NCBI GenBank assembly: GCA_902542795.1
Contig: CACBVP010000002.1
Coordinates: 1-53,443 of the forward strand
Source: an uncultured Pelagibacteraceae bacterium
Lineage (GTDB): Bacteria > Pseudomonadota > Alphaproteobacteria > Pelagibacterales > Pelagibacteraceae
Length of the DNA: 53,443 nt
Direction: 5' to 3'
This document shows, piece by piece, positions 25,029 through 34,396 of the stretch. Numbering within the stretch: position 1 is the first letter of the stretch; each line of letters starts with the position of its first letter. The notes beneath the pieces are model-generated. The model had not been told where the DNA came from. It made no database searches and saw only the letters and a program-made list of their open reading frames with translations. A program made the translations under genes and the position numbers.

Positions 25029-25712
25029 ATGAAGGCAAACTTATTTATAGTAGAAGATGAAATGCCCATCATCACGCTGCTTAAATATAATTTAGAGAAA
25101 GAAGGCCACAAAGTAAATTACTCTTTAAACGGAGAAGATGCTATTAGACAAATAAAAGAAAAAAACCCAGATTTAATCTTATTAGATTGGATGTTACCAG
25201 ATATCTCAGGTGTTGAAGTTTGCAAAAATTTAAAAAGAAGTAATCTTCACAAAAACATCCCAATCATTATGTTAACAGCTAAAGGCGAGGAAGAAGACAA
25301 ACTAAAAGGATTTGAGACAGGAGCTGATGACTACGTAACTAAGCCATTTAGTCAAAAAGAACTCATTGCAAGAGTTAATGCTTTGTTGAAGAGATCAAAA
25401 CCAAGTGTTGCAGCTGATGTTGTAGTATTTGAGGATTTAAAAGTAGATAGAGTTCAACGGAGAGTTTACAGAGCAGATAAACAAGTCACAGTAGGCCCAA
25501 CAGAATTTAAGCTAATTGATTTTTTAATAAAGAATCCAAAAAGAGTGTATTCCCGCGAGCAACTTCTTAATTCTGTATGGGGAGATGATATTTACGTGGA
25601 ATCAAGAACTATAGATGTTCATATAAGAAGACTTAGAAAAGCAATAAATATTGATGGCAAGAAAGATCTTATTAGAACAGTAAGATCTGCCGGTTATTCC
25701 TTAGATGCTTGA
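25029..25712 (+). CDS. phoB: Phosphate regulon response regulator PhoB
   Basis: OmpR/PhoB-type regulator, 227 residues. The receiver domain has the acidic pair EDE near residue 9, the phosphorylated Asp in LILLDWMLPD (about 54), the Thr in MLTAKGEEED and Lys in VTKPF. The C-terminal winged helix (about 130-225) contains FKLIDFLIKNPKRVYSREQLL and the DNA-reading VESRTIDVHIRRLRKAI. It is the likely binder of the CTGTAAC/CTGTCAT boxes upstream of plcP and pstS. Its end overlaps the convergent sixA-like gene by 19 bases, so no separate terminator exists. Confidence 0.96.
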   Translation: MKANLFIVEDEMPIITLLKYNLEKEGHKVNYSLNGEDAIRQIKEKNPDLILLDWMLPDISGVEVCKNLKRSNLHKNIPIIMLTAKGEEEDKLKGFETGADDYVTKPFSQKELIARVNALLKRSKPSVAADVVVFEDLKVDRVQRRVYRADKQVTVGPTEFKLIDFLIKNPKRVYSREQLLNSVWGDDIYVESRTIDVHIRRLRKAINIDGKKDLIRTVRSAGYSLDA

Positions 25713-26218
25713 AGATCTTTTGGTGTTGTAAATGATGTTAATTTTCCTTTAATCTTTGTTAACTTCTCCCAACCATTGAAATTAAAGTTTACTTCAGCAA
25801 CGGCTGCAGTAGGAAATTTTCTTTTTAAATTTTGCATTTGATCAGATTTTTCATTTAAGCAAATTTGACTTATTAGTTCACTCATTGAGGGTTCATGATT
25901 TATTAAAAGTAAGGTATTATAATTATTACCTGTTTGTTTTAAGATATGAATAATCTCATCCGCACTGGCATGATAAAGCGCTTTCTTATGAATAATTTTT
26001 TTAAAATTTATTTTTTTTGATAATATATTTAATGTTTGCATTGTTCTTTTTGAGGATGAGCAATAAACTAAATCAAACTTTATTTTCTTTTTAATAAAAA
26101 ATTCACAAATTAATTTTGCTGAATTTACACCTCTTTTATTTAGTGGCCTGTCATGATCATCTAAATTTGGAAAATCCCAACTAGATTTAGCGTGTCTCAT
26201 CGCATATAATTCGAACAT
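25694..26218 (-). CDS. SixA-like histidine phosphatase
   Basis: A 174-residue member of the histidine phosphatase superfamily close to SixA. The catalytic MRHAKSSW (phospho-His in RHA) is at residues 7-14, DRPLNKRG at about 23, SSSKRTMQT, and the second catalytic His in LLINHEPSM. SixA dephosphorylates phospho-His on signalling or phosphotransfer proteins. It lies between phoB and ppk, so a role in phosphorus signalling is tempting but not shown. Only 22 bases separate its start codon from the divergent ppk start. Confidence 0.85.
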   Translation of the reverse strand: MFELYAMRHAKSSWDFPNLDDHDRPLNKRGVNSAKLICEFFIKKKIKFDLVYCSSSKRTMQTLNILSKKINFKKIIHKKALYHASADEIIHILKQTGNNYNTLLLINHEPSMSELISQICLNEKSDQMQNLKRKFPTAAVAEVNFNFNGWEKLTKIKGKLTSFTTPKDLQASKE

Positions 26219-26240
26219 ATTTTTAATTTAACATTTATAT

Positions 26241-28367
26241 ATGTCGAAAGCATCATTTACAGAAAACGCCAATATAAGCAATCAACTCATAAACAGAGAA
26301 TTATCTTGGCTTCAGTTTAATGATCGTGTTTTAGAGGAGTCAAAAGATAAAACAAATCCTCTATTTGAAAGAGTAAAATTTTTATCAATCGCAGGTACAA
26401 ATTTAGATGAATTTTTTATGGTTAGAGTCGCAGGACTTTTTAATCAAATAAAAGATGGTTTTGACGAACTAAGCGCAGATGGATTAACCGCAGAAGATCA
26501 ATTAAATAGAGTTGTATTAAAAACTAAAGATCTATTAGAGAAGCAAAACGAAGCGTTCCTTGAGTTGAAAAAAGAGCTTTCAAAAGAAAAAATTTTCATT
26601 CGAAAAATATCAGAACTAAATAAGAAGGATCTTATTTATTTAAGAGAATATTTTCAGGAAACAATTTACCCTATAATAACACCTACTGCTATTGACCCAT
26701 CACATCCCTTTCCTTTTATACCCAATAAAGGCCAAGCAATATTATTAAGAATGAGTAGGATTAAAAAAAAAAGAGAACTAAATGCAATTATAGTTATACC
26801 AAGAGCACTTCCAAAATTTATATCGCTAAGTAATTCTGAAACAATAAATGAATTTGTCACAATTGATGACGTAATTTGTAAATTTGCAAATGAAATATTT
26901 CCAGACCATAATATCGAGGCAAGTTTACAGTTTAAAATAATTAGAGACAGTGAAATTGAAATAGACGATGAAGCTGCTGATCTTGTTAGATATTTTGAAA
27001 AAGCAATTAAGAAAAGAAGAAGGGGAAACGTAGTTAAACTTGAGGTGCTCACCAATTCAAATAAAAACCTTTTAAATTTTATCTCAAAAAAGTTCAAAAT
27101 GGATGAAGATCATATTTATGAGGTTGAAGGATTAGTTGGAATACAGGATATAGATGAAATTTGTAAAAAGAAAGATCCAAAGTTAAGATTTAAAAAGTTT
27201 AATCCTAGAGAGGTTGAAAGATTAAAAGAATTCGATGATAAATTTTTTTCAGCTATAAGAAGTAAAGATTTTGTTGTGCATCATCCTTTTGAAACATTTG
27301 ATGTAGTAATTCAGTTTTTAGAAGCTGCAGCAAAAGATCCCAAAGTTATCGCTATCAAACAAACTTTATATCGAACCACTCCTGACTCTCCTATCGTAAA
27401 AGCACTAAGTAGAGCAGCAGAAAACGGAAAAGCTGTGACAGCTGTAATAGAAATTAAAGCACGATTTGATGAGGAAGCCAATATTGAATTATCAAGGAAA
27501 CTGGAAAAAGCTGGTGTTCAAATTGTTTATGGTTTCGCAAAATATAAAACCCACGCAAAGGCAAGTTTAGTTTTAAGAAAAGAAGGAAGTAAAACTCGAA
27601 GTTATGTTCACTTAGGCACAGGAAACTACCATCCAATTAACGCAAAAATTTATACTGACTTATCACTGTTTAGCTCTAATCAAGAATTGGCCAAAGATGT
27701 TGAAAAATTTTTCAATTATGTAACAGGTTATGCAAAACCAAAAAAATTAAATAAAATCTTTATGTCTCCAATTAATAGTAGAAATTTCTTTGAAAAAAAA
27801 ATTGAAAATGAAATTGAAAATGCAAATAAAGGAATACCTGCAGAAATATGGGCAAAAATGAATTCTCTCGTAGACCCTGGAATTATTAAAAAATTTTATG
27901 AGGCTTCAAACGCAGGTGTAAAAATAAATTTATCAGTAAGAGGTGTGTGTTGTTTAAGACCTGGAATTAAGGGTCAATCCGAAAATATAAAAGTTAAAAG
28001 CCTTATTGGTAGGTTTTTAGAACACTCAAGAATTTATTGTTTTGCTAATGGTAGTTCTATGCCCTCTCGAGAGAATCAGGTATATATTTCATCTGCTGAT
28101 TTAATGCCTAGAAATTTAGATAGAAGAATTGAAATTATAATTCCGATAGAAAATAATACTGTGCATGAGCAAATTTTAGATCAAATTATGTTAGCTAACT
28201 TTAAAGATAAATCAGAAACATGGTATTTAGATAGCTTAGGAAACTATCATAAAGAACAAGAAAAAGGCTTTTCTGCACATTCCTATTTCATGAAGAACCC
28301 AAGTTTATCAGGTCGTGGTAAGTCGATTTTAAAAGTTAAACCTCAAAATTTAAGATTGGTGAAATGA
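26241..28367 (+). CDS. ppk: Polyphosphate kinase 1
   Basis: Ppk1 reversibly makes polyphosphate from ATP. The 708-residue protein has the N-terminal NRELSWLQFNDRVLEE block, HPFPF, and the two phospholipase-D-like halves. The autophosphorylated His is in YVHLGTGNYHP, and the second active-site His is in RFLEHSRIYCF. Length and order of domains are normal. Its stop overlaps the start of the exopolyphosphatase gene by 4 bases, so synthesis and breakdown enzymes are co-expressed. I see no PhoB-box-like sequence in the very short upstream spacer. Confidence 0.97.
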   Translation: MSKASFTENANISNQLINRELSWLQFNDRVLEESKDKTNPLFERVKFLSIAGTNLDEFFMVRVAGLFNQIKDGFDELSADGLTAEDQLNRVVLKTKDLLEKQNEAFLELKKELSKEKIFIRKISELNKKDLIYLREYFQETIYPIITPTAIDPSHPFPFIPNKGQAILLRMSRIKKKRELNAIIVIPRALPKFISLSNSETINEFVTIDDVICKFANEIFPDHNIEASLQFKIIRDSEIEIDDEAADLVRYFEKAIKKRRRGNVVKLEVLTNSNKNLLNFISKKFKMDEDHIYEVEGLVGIQDIDEICKKKDPKLRFKKFNPREVERLKEFDDKFFSAIRSKDFVVHHPFETFDVVIQFLEAAAKDPKVIAIKQTLYRTTPDSPIVKALSRAAENGKAVTAVIEIKARFDEEANIELSRKLEKAGVQIVYGFAKYKTHAKASLVLRKEGSKTRSYVHLGTGNYHPINAKIYTDLSLFSSNQELAKDVEKFFNYVTGYAKPKKLNKIFMSPINSRNFFEKKIENEIENANKGIPAEIWAKMNSLVDPGIIKKFYEASNAGVKINLSVRGVCCLRPGIKGQSENIKVKSLIGRFLEHSRIYCFANGSSMPSRENQVYISSADLMPRNLDRRIEIIIPIENNTVHEQILDQIMLANFKDKSETWYLDSLGNYHKEQEKGFSAHSYFMKNPSLSGRGKSILKVKPQNLRLVK

Positions 28368-29869
28368 AACCAGAATTAAAAAATCTTTTCAAATTTCAAT
28401 CTAATAAAAAGTCTAAACAAGCCATAATAGATCTTGGATCAAATTCAGTAAGAATGCTCATATATGACAATTTTAAAATTTCTCCAATTCCAGTTTTTAA
28501 TGAAAAAGCAGTCTGTAAACTTGGAAAAAATTTAGATAAATCTAAAAAATTAAACCCTGATGGAATTAAAAGCTCTTTAAAAGTTTTAAACAGATTTAAA
28601 GAAATTTTAGATATTTCAGACGTTCTAGATTTAGAAATTATTGCCACAGCGGCTTTTAGAGAAGCTACAGATGCAAGTGGTTTTTTAAGTGAAATTGAAA
28701 AAATATTTAATAAAAAACCATTAGTATTATCTGGCGAGGAAGAAGCAAGAACATCAGCAAACGGTGTAATTGTAGGATTTGATGAAGTAGATGGACTAGT
28801 TGCAGATTTAGGAGGTGGAAGTTTGGAGCTTGCTAGAGTTTCTAAAAATCAAATTTTTGAAACTACTTCTTTACCTCTTGGAGTATTGAGACTTGAAAAC
28901 AATCCCATTATAAAAAAAAGGAATTTAGGAAAATATGTTAGAAAACTTTTAAAAGATGAGAAATGGCTTTTTAAAAAGAAATTCAAAAATATTTATTTGG
29001 TAGGAGGGACTTGGAGATCACTATTTAAGTATCATCTTTTTAAAGAAAAACACCCGTTACATATTTTACATCAATATAAGCTTTCTAAAGATTTAGCAGT
29101 TAAATACTTAAATAGAGTTTCAAAATTGAATAAATCATCTTTGAAATCTATGGAATATATAACTAAATCTAGAACTCCCTATTTACCTTTTAGTTCTATA
29201 ATACTTAACGAAATAGTAGAGGTAGCAAGCCCCTCAAAAGTTATTTGTTCAATCAGTGGATTGAGAGAGGGACATATGAATACAATTATTAACCATGGAA
29301 TGAGTGAGGATGAAATTTTTAAACTAAAAACTGATGGTATATCTTTTAAAAAAGGGGACTATGGAAAAAGTTTTGAGAAATATTTTAATTTTATTTCACC
29401 ATTATTCGAGGACAACGAATATTTTAATCGAAGATTACTAACCTTAGCTTGTATCTTAAGCAAAATGGATTGGGGCCTAGGCGCTTTTCAAAAAGCAGAG
29501 TTAGTTTTTATGGAAGTGTTAAATACTCCATTACTAAAACTAGAACATAAAGATAGAGTAAAAGTTGCATCGGCAAGTTTTTGGAGACATTGTGGCTTAA
29601 AATATAATCCGGATTATCAGTTTCTAGCCTTATTAAATAACAACGAAATTTTATCCTCAAAGCAAGTAGGATCTGCTTTAAGGTTAGCAGAGTCGCTTAC
29701 AAGCATGTCTTCTTTGTTGTTAGATGAATTTAAAATTTATAAAAGAAATAAGACAATTTTTTTAAAAATACCAAATAATCACAGCGATATAGTCTCTAAG
29801 CAGGTAACCAAAAGACTTAAAAATTTAGCTAAAGAAATGAATGTGAGTTCAAATATTATTTATTCTTAA
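28364..29869 (+). CDS. ppx: Exopolyphosphatase / pppGpp phosphohydrolase family
   Basis: A 501-residue ASKHA-fold phosphatase. IIDLGSNSVRMLIYD (about 21-35), TAAFREATD, LSGEEEARTS and VADLGGGSLELA are the Ppx/GppA motifs, followed by a C-terminal HD-like helical region. It removes terminal phosphate from polyphosphate, and some members also cleave pppGpp. Pairing with ppk (4-base overlap) favours polyphosphate as substrate. Confidence 0.93.
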   Translation: MKPELKNLFKFQSNKKSKQAIIDLGSNSVRMLIYDNFKISPIPVFNEKAVCKLGKNLDKSKKLNPDGIKSSLKVLNRFKEILDISDVLDLEIIATAAFREATDASGFLSEIEKIFNKKPLVLSGEEEARTSANGVIVGFDEVDGLVADLGGGSLELARVSKNQIFETTSLPLGVLRLENNPIIKKRNLGKYVRKLLKDEKWLFKKKFKNIYLVGGTWRSLFKYHLFKEKHPLHILHQYKLSKDLAVKYLNRVSKLNKSSLKSMEYITKSRTPYLPFSSIILNEIVEVASPSKVICSISGLREGHMNTIINHGMSEDEIFKLKTDGISFKKGDYGKSFEKYFNFISPLFEDNEYFNRRLLTLACILSKMDWGLGAFQKAELVFMEVLNTPLLKLEHKDRVKVASASFWRHCGLKYNPDYQFLALLNNNEILSSKQVGSALRLAESLTSMSSLLLDEFKIYKRNKTIFLKIPNNHSDIVSKQVTKRLKNLAKEMNVSSNIIYS

Positions 29870-29932
29870 GAATTAATAAATCTTTAACTTAATTTAAATA
29901 TTTCTTTTATAAATTCAAACTATTAATTAGCC

Positions 29933-29951
29933 AAAGAGTCTCCCACTCTTT
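29933..29951. terminator. Small hairpin after ppx
   Basis: AAAGAGT and ACTCTTT pair perfectly around CTCCC. It lies between the convergent ppx and aquaporin genes. There is no T-run, so termination strength is uncertain. Confidence 0.4.
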
Positions 29952-29968
29952 AATGTTGTTAATTAATT

Positions 29969-29997
29969 AGCCCAAGGTATCAATATTACCTTGGGCT
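29969..29997. terminator. Perfect 11-bp hairpin between ppx and aquaporin gene
   Basis: AGCCCAAGGTA (29969-29979) and TACCTTGGGCT (29987-29997) pair without mismatch around a 7-base loop. It may serve both convergent genes as mRNA 3'-end or terminator. The flanking TTAATTAGCC also precedes the first hairpin, so the two look like a diverged tandem duplication. Confidence 0.6.
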
Positions 29998-30006
29998 GCC
30001 CTCCAA

Positions 30007-30657
30007 TTATAAAATAATTTTCCTGATTAAATAGACAGCCAATATTCCACCAATAATTTCAGCAATGATATAGCTAGGTGTATTCAAGTAATTAATTCCA
30101 GTAAATGTGTCTGTAAAAGTTCTTGCAATTGCCACCGCTGGATTTGCAAATGAGGTTGAAGAAGTAAACCAATAACCTGCTGTTATAAAAGTAGCAACTG
30201 ATGAGGCAACCGCAAGTTTACCACTCTTTAAAGATCCGAATATCACAAAAACTAATCCAAAGGTTGCAATGATCTCAGCTGTAAAAATATTTATTCCAGG
30301 CCTAACCTTCTCTGATAGCTGCAACAAAGGAAGATCGAACATAAAATTTGCCAACATTACTCCTAGCATGCAACCTAAGATTTGAGCGGAGATATAAGTT
30401 AAAATTAAGTTTTTTTTAATCTTATTGGTGAAATACATTGCTAATGTAACAATAGGATTAAAATGTGCACCTGAGATATCACTGATTGAAGTAATCAGAA
30501 CAAATAATCCCGCGCCAGTTGCTAAAGTATTGGCAATTAGCATAACAGCAATATCTTCTGTTAAGTTTTGTGCCATTATACCAGAGCCAACAATAATCAT
30601 AACCAGGAAACAACTGCCGATAAACTCTCCGTAAAAAATTTTAGTATTATTTTTCAT
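30007..30657 (-). CDS. Aquaporin / MIP-family channel
   Basis: A 216-residue inner-membrane channel with six helices. The two half-helix motifs are present: SGAHFNPIVTLA (NPI, a variant of NPA) at about residue 67 and FANPAVAIAR at about 171. Members move water, glycerol or other small neutral solutes; the selectivity cannot be stated from sequence alone, though the NPI variant and gene-poor filter residues make a non-water solute possible. It overlaps the upstream HAD gene by 11 bases. Confidence 0.88.
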   Translation of the reverse strand: MKNNTKIFYGEFIGSCFLVMIIVGSGIMAQNLTEDIAVMLIANTLATGAGLFVLITSISDISGAHFNPIVTLAMYFTNKIKKNLILTYISAQILGCMLGVMLANFMFDLPLLQLSEKVRPGINIFTAEIIATFGLVFVIFGSLKSGKLAVASSVATFITAGYWFTSSTSFANPAVAIARTFTDTFTGINYLNTPSYIIAEIIGGILAVYLIRKIIL

Positions 30658-31222
30658 TTTTTATCCAAACAGTTTTCATTCCTAATTCGTAAGCTGGTTT
30701 TAAATTTCTTGCTATATCTTCAAAGAATATACAGTATTGTGGCTCAATTTTGTAATTTTCTACTAATTTTTTATAAGGTTCTATTGAAGGCTTAGGAATA
30801 AAATCACAATCTCGAATATCGAAAATTCCGTCAAAAAGTCTATCAATTCCAATTCTTTTTGTTACATTTAAAGCGTGAGCTTTTGATCCATTAGTAAAAA
30901 TTATTTTTTTCCCTTTTAGTTTTTTGATTTCTTCCTCTAAAAACTCATTTTTATTTAAAAAACTAAGATCAACATTATGTACAAATTCTAAAAATTCATC
31001 TGCGTCTATTTTATGATGTTTTATCATTCCGTTCAATGTGGTGTTATATTCTTGGAAATAATTTTTTTGAATTTTCCTAGCTTCTACTAAACTTACATTT
31101 AGTTTCTCAGATATAAATTTTGACATTTTTTTATCTACTTGGTCAAAAACTTTTGTTGCACCATCGTAAAGAGTGTTATCAAGATCAAATAACCAAAATT
31201 TTATTTTTGTTAAGCTTTTCAT
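30647..31222 (-). CDS. HAD-family pyrimidine 5'-nucleotidase-like hydrolase
   Basis: A 191-residue HAD phosphatase. Motif I is FDLDNTLYD (catalytic Asp pair, about residues 13-21), motif II FTNGSKAHA, motif III Lys near KPSIEPYKKL and motif IV FFEDIARNL. This is the Sdt1/Phm8-like group that takes the phosphate from UMP/CMP or similar small substrates. The neighbours (argB upstream, 4-base overlap) do not reveal the substrate. Confidence 0.88.
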   Translation of the reverse strand: MKSLTKIKFWLFDLDNTLYDGATKVFDQVDKKMSKFISEKLNVSLVEARKIQKNYFQEYNTTLNGMIKHHKIDADEFLEFVHNVDLSFLNKNEFLEEEIKKLKGKKIIFTNGSKAHALNVTKRIGIDRLFDGIFDIRDCDFIPKPSIEPYKKLVENYKIEPQYCIFFEDIARNLKPAYELGMKTVWIKNEK

Positions 31223-32088
31223 TCTCTTATTAAGGTTCCAGAACCCTGATCGGAAAAAATTTCATGTAATATTGAATGCGATTTTCTTCCATCAAGTATA
31301 ACAACCCCTCTTACTCCATTCTCGACAGCATCAACACAATTTTGTATTTTAGGTATCATACCTCCTTGAACAACTTTCCATTTAATCAGATTTTCCAGGT
31401 CTGAAGGTTTTATTTCTGAAATTAGTTTCTTTTGATCGTCATAAACTCCTTCAACATTAGTCATAAGTAATAACCTTCTAGATTTAAGTTTTTTAGCTAT
31501 TGCACTAGCTGCTGTATCTCCATTTATATTATAAGTTAGTTGATTTGCTCCAATGCCAAGAGGAGCTACAATAGGAATTTGTTTTTGGTCTATTGCATCT
31601 TCAATTAATTTTGAATTAATTTTATTTGGGATCCCAACAAAGCCCAACTCTTTTCTTTCAGGACTTACTTCGATTATATTATTTTTTTTCGAATGAAAAG
31701 ATACAGCGTTAGAACCTAACTCCTTTAAATTTTGAACAATATCATCATTAAAATCAATTAGAACTTTTTCCACAATATCTATAATATTTTTATCGGTTAC
31801 TCTTAATCCATCGATAAATTTTGACTCAATTTTCTTTTGATCTAATTCTCTTTTAATTCTAGGACCACCACCATGAACAATAATTACTGACAAACCCAAT
31901 TTATTAAGAATATTAATATCTAAAATAAAATTATTAAATACGTTTCTATCAATTAAAACGTTTCCCCCGTATTTAATTACAATCTTTTCATCTTTATATT
32001 TTGAAACATACTTTTGAACATTGTTTATATCCGGTGCATCTTTTGGCCAAAATTTTTTAATTTCTTCCAAAGAAATGTTTTGAGACAT
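31219..32088 (-). CDS. argB: Acetylglutamate kinase
   Basis: ArgB phosphorylates N-acetylglutamate, the second step of arginine synthesis. The 289-residue amino-acid-kinase fold shows VIKYGGNVL (about residues 35-43), IIVHGGGPRIKREL, NINGDTAASAIAKKL and GGMIPKI near the C-terminus. It starts at the base after the yidC stop. In many alphaproteobacteria the GTPase gene engB lies between yidC and argB; here it does not. Confidence 0.95.
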   Translation of the reverse strand: MSQNISLEEIKKFWPKDAPDINNVQKYVSKYKDEKIVIKYGGNVLIDRNVFNNFILDINILNKLGLSVIIVHGGGPRIKRELDQKKIESKFIDGLRVTDKNIIDIVEKVLIDFNDDIVQNLKELGSNAVSFHSKKNNIIEVSPERKELGFVGIPNKINSKLIEDAIDQKQIPIVAPLGIGANQLTYNINGDTAASAIAKKLKSRRLLLMTNVEGVYDDQKKLISEIKPSDLENLIKWKVVQGGMIPKIQNCVDAVENGVRGVVILDGRKSHSILHEIFSDQGSGTLIRE

Positions 32089-33774
32089 TTAATTTGTTTT
32101 TACAGTAGTTTGTTTGACGATTACGTATTGCTGAGCAATTGTTAAAATATTGTTTACTGTCCAATAAACAACTAGACCTGATGGGAATGAAGCTAAAATG
32201 ATTGTTAAAAATAGCGGGAAGAAAGCAAAAATCTTAGCTTGAATTGGATCTGCAGGAGCTGGGTTAAGTTTTTGCTGCACCCACATTGATGCTCCCATCA
32301 GAATTGGCCAAATACCAATAATCATGAAACTCGGAGGATCCCATGGGATTAGTCCAAATAAATTAAAAATAGTTGTAGGGTCAGCTGCTGATAAATCTTT
32401 AATCCATCCAAAAAATGGCTGATGTCTCATCTCGAGAGAAATAAAAAGCATTTTATAAATTGCAAAAAAGAATGGAATTTGAATTAATACTGGCAAACAG
32501 CCAGATGCTGGATTAATTTTTTCTTTTCTATAAAGAGCCATCATTTCTTGCTGTAATTTTACTTTATCGTCTTTATGAAGTTCCTTAAGCCTCATCATTT
32601 CTGGTTGAACAGCCTTCATCTTTGCCATTGATTTAAATGAAAAGTTTGCAAGCGGGAAGAATATTACTCTCAAAGCAATAGTTAATAGAACAATAGCAGT
32701 TCCAAAGTTTCCTGAAATTTTGAATAAATAATCAATCACGAAAAATAATGGCTTTGTAAAAAAATAAAACCAACCCCAATCAATTACTAAATCAAACTTT
32801 TTAATGTTCTGGTTTTCAGCGTAAGCATCTATTGTTTCAACTTCTTTAGCAGCAACAAATAATCTAAGTTCATTAATTCCTGTTGAGGATTGATTAATTA
32901 CAGTTGGCTTATTAATGATATAGTTTGCTTTAAATCCCTCATCATAAAGAAAAGTTGATTTGAAATTTTTACCAGACTCAGGAACAAAAGCTGTCATCCA
33001 ATATTTATCAGTTATACCAAGCCAACCTTCATTTACCTCTCTAACAATTTTTTTCTCTTTTACATCATCGTAATCATCCTCTTTCAATTCATCATCAAAT
33101 ACACCGATAAATCCTTCATGTTGAATATAAAAGTTTTGAATATCATCTGGAATCTTATTTCTAGTCATTTGAGCATACGGAAAAAGCTCAACAGAACTAT
33201 TAGTATTGTTCTTTACTTGTTGTGATATTTTAAAAAGATATTTATCATCAATCTCTATTTTTTTTTCAAAAACAATTCCCTCTTTGTTGTCCCATTGAAT
33301 AATTACTGGGGATTTTTCAGTTAAATTATTGTTATCTTTTACAGTCCAGATAGAATTATTTGACGGCACTTTTATTTTATTGCCAATACTTGTCCATCCT
33401 GTTTCAATAAAGAATCCATTTTCTGTCTCTGATGGGTATAAAAAAATTGAATTCTCGCCATCAACTACTTTTTGTTTATGTTTTTTAAATGATATATCAT
33501 CAATTAAAGCTCCCTTTAAAGATAGTGATCCAATAATACTATCATTTTCAATTGTAATTCTTTTACTTTTATTTATTGCCTCCTCTCTAGTAATTTTTTT
33601 AATAATTACGGGTTGATTTATAGTAGGTGCTATTGAAGATTTGTTATTATTTTGTTCAACTTGTTGAGTGGTGTTCTGTTCAGCAGTTTTTCTTGGTGTT
33701 TCAAAAAAAGCTCCCCAAAATAATAATACAGACATTGAAAGAGCTATTGCTACAAAAACGTTTCTATTATCCAT
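32089..33774 (-). CDS. yidC: Membrane protein insertase YidC
   Basis: YidC inserts and folds inner-membrane proteins. The 561-residue protein has one N-terminal membrane helix (about 6-24), a large periplasmic beta-sandwich domain (about 60-330), and the conserved five-helix core with FPLANFSFKSMAKMKAVQPEM, the cytoplasmic hairpin KLQQEMMALYRKEKINPASGCLPVLIQIPFF (shown only as start and end of that block: KLQQEMMALY / GCLPVLIQIP) and a final GLVVYWTVNNIL. It belongs to the rpmH-rnpA-yidD-yidC unit, overlapping yidD by 8 bases. Confidence 0.96.
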   Translation of the reverse strand: MDNRNVFVAIALSMSVLLFWGAFFETPRKTAEQNTTQQVEQNNNKSSIAPTINQPVIIKKITREEAINKSKRITIENDSIIGSLSLKGALIDDISFKKHKQKVVDGENSIFLYPSETENGFFIETGWTSIGNKIKVPSNNSIWTVKDNNNLTEKSPVIIQWDNKEGIVFEKKIEIDDKYLFKISQQVKNNTNSSVELFPYAQMTRNKIPDDIQNFYIQHEGFIGVFDDELKEDDYDDVKEKKIVREVNEGWLGITDKYWMTAFVPESGKNFKSTFLYDEGFKANYIINKPTVINQSSTGINELRLFVAAKEVETIDAYAENQNIKKFDLVIDWGWFYFFTKPLFFVIDYLFKISGNFGTAIVLLTIALRVIFFPLANFSFKSMAKMKAVQPEMMRLKELHKDDKVKLQQEMMALYRKEKINPASGCLPVLIQIPFFFAIYKMLFISLEMRHQPFFGWIKDLSAADPTTIFNLFGLIPWDPPSFMIIGIWPILMGASMWVQQKLNPAPADPIQAKIFAFFPLFLTIILASFPSGLVVYWTVNNILTIAQQYVIVKQTTVKTN

Positions 33775-34036
33775 TAAATTTTTCTTTCTTTATCTGTTCT
33801 TTACTTGGAGCATAATTGTAGCTGGACCCACCACCTAATATTTTTATTGGATGACAAGTTAATATTCTTTTAAATCCTAATAAAGATCCACTTAGCAAAC
33901 CATGTTGTTTTAATGAGCTAATATAATATTCGGAGCATTCTTGATCATATCTACAATTATTACCTATTATTGGTGATAATAGATATTTATAAATTTTAAT
34001 TAAATATATTTGAAAGTTTATAACTTTTTTGATCAT
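33767..34036 (-). CDS. yidD: Membrane protein insertion efficiency factor YidD
   Basis: An 89-residue UPF0161/DUF37 protein with the family pattern YLLSPIIGNNCRYDQECSEY and the later CHPIKILGG. It is a membrane-associated helper of YidC-dependent insertion. It lies in its standard place between rnpA (one-base gap) and yidC (8-base overlap). Confidence 0.94.
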   Translation of the reverse strand: MIKKVINFQIYLIKIYKYLLSPIIGNNCRYDQECSEYYISSLKQHGLLSGSLLGFKRILTCHPIKILGGGSSYNYAPSKEQIKKEKFNG

Positions 34037-34037
34037 A

Positions 34038-34388
34038 TTATTTATTTATTTTACCAAAACATTTTTCCATTATAGGCAATAGCAAATCATGTTTCTGAGC
34101 ATAGGCACTAGATTTACCAAAAACTATATAAGTGTAATCTTTGTTAATTGCACCTCTTTTTTTTAGCAGCTTCTGAACAATTGCTTTTAATTTCCTTCTA
34201 ATTTTGTTTCTTTTAACAGCATTTCCAATTTTTTTTTTCATCACAAAACTGATTAATAAGCTAGATTTATCTTTGGGTTTATAAAAATTCTTTGTTGCGA
34301 AAATTGAAAAATAGTCTGAATGAACTTTTTTTTCTTTTAATGTTTTTTTGAATTGGAAGCTTTTCTTTAAACTCTCAAGCTTAACCAT
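34038..34388 (-). CDS. rnpA: Ribonuclease P protein component
   Basis: The protein subunit of RNase P, which cuts tRNA precursors at their 5' ends. It is 116 residues and very basic, with the RNR-type motif GNAVKRNKIRRKLK at about 60-73 and the N-terminal KKTLKEKKVHS substrate-leader face. It is 8 bases after rpmH, the near-universal arrangement. The RNA subunit (rnpB) is not in this window. Confidence 0.93.
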   Translation of the reverse strand: MVKLESLKKSFQFKKTLKEKKVHSDYFSIFATKNFYKPKDKSSLLISFVMKKKIGNAVKRNKIRRKLKAIVQKLLKKRGAINKDYTYIVFGKSSAYAQKHDLLLPIMEKCFGKINK

Positions 34389-34396
34389 TAAATAAA

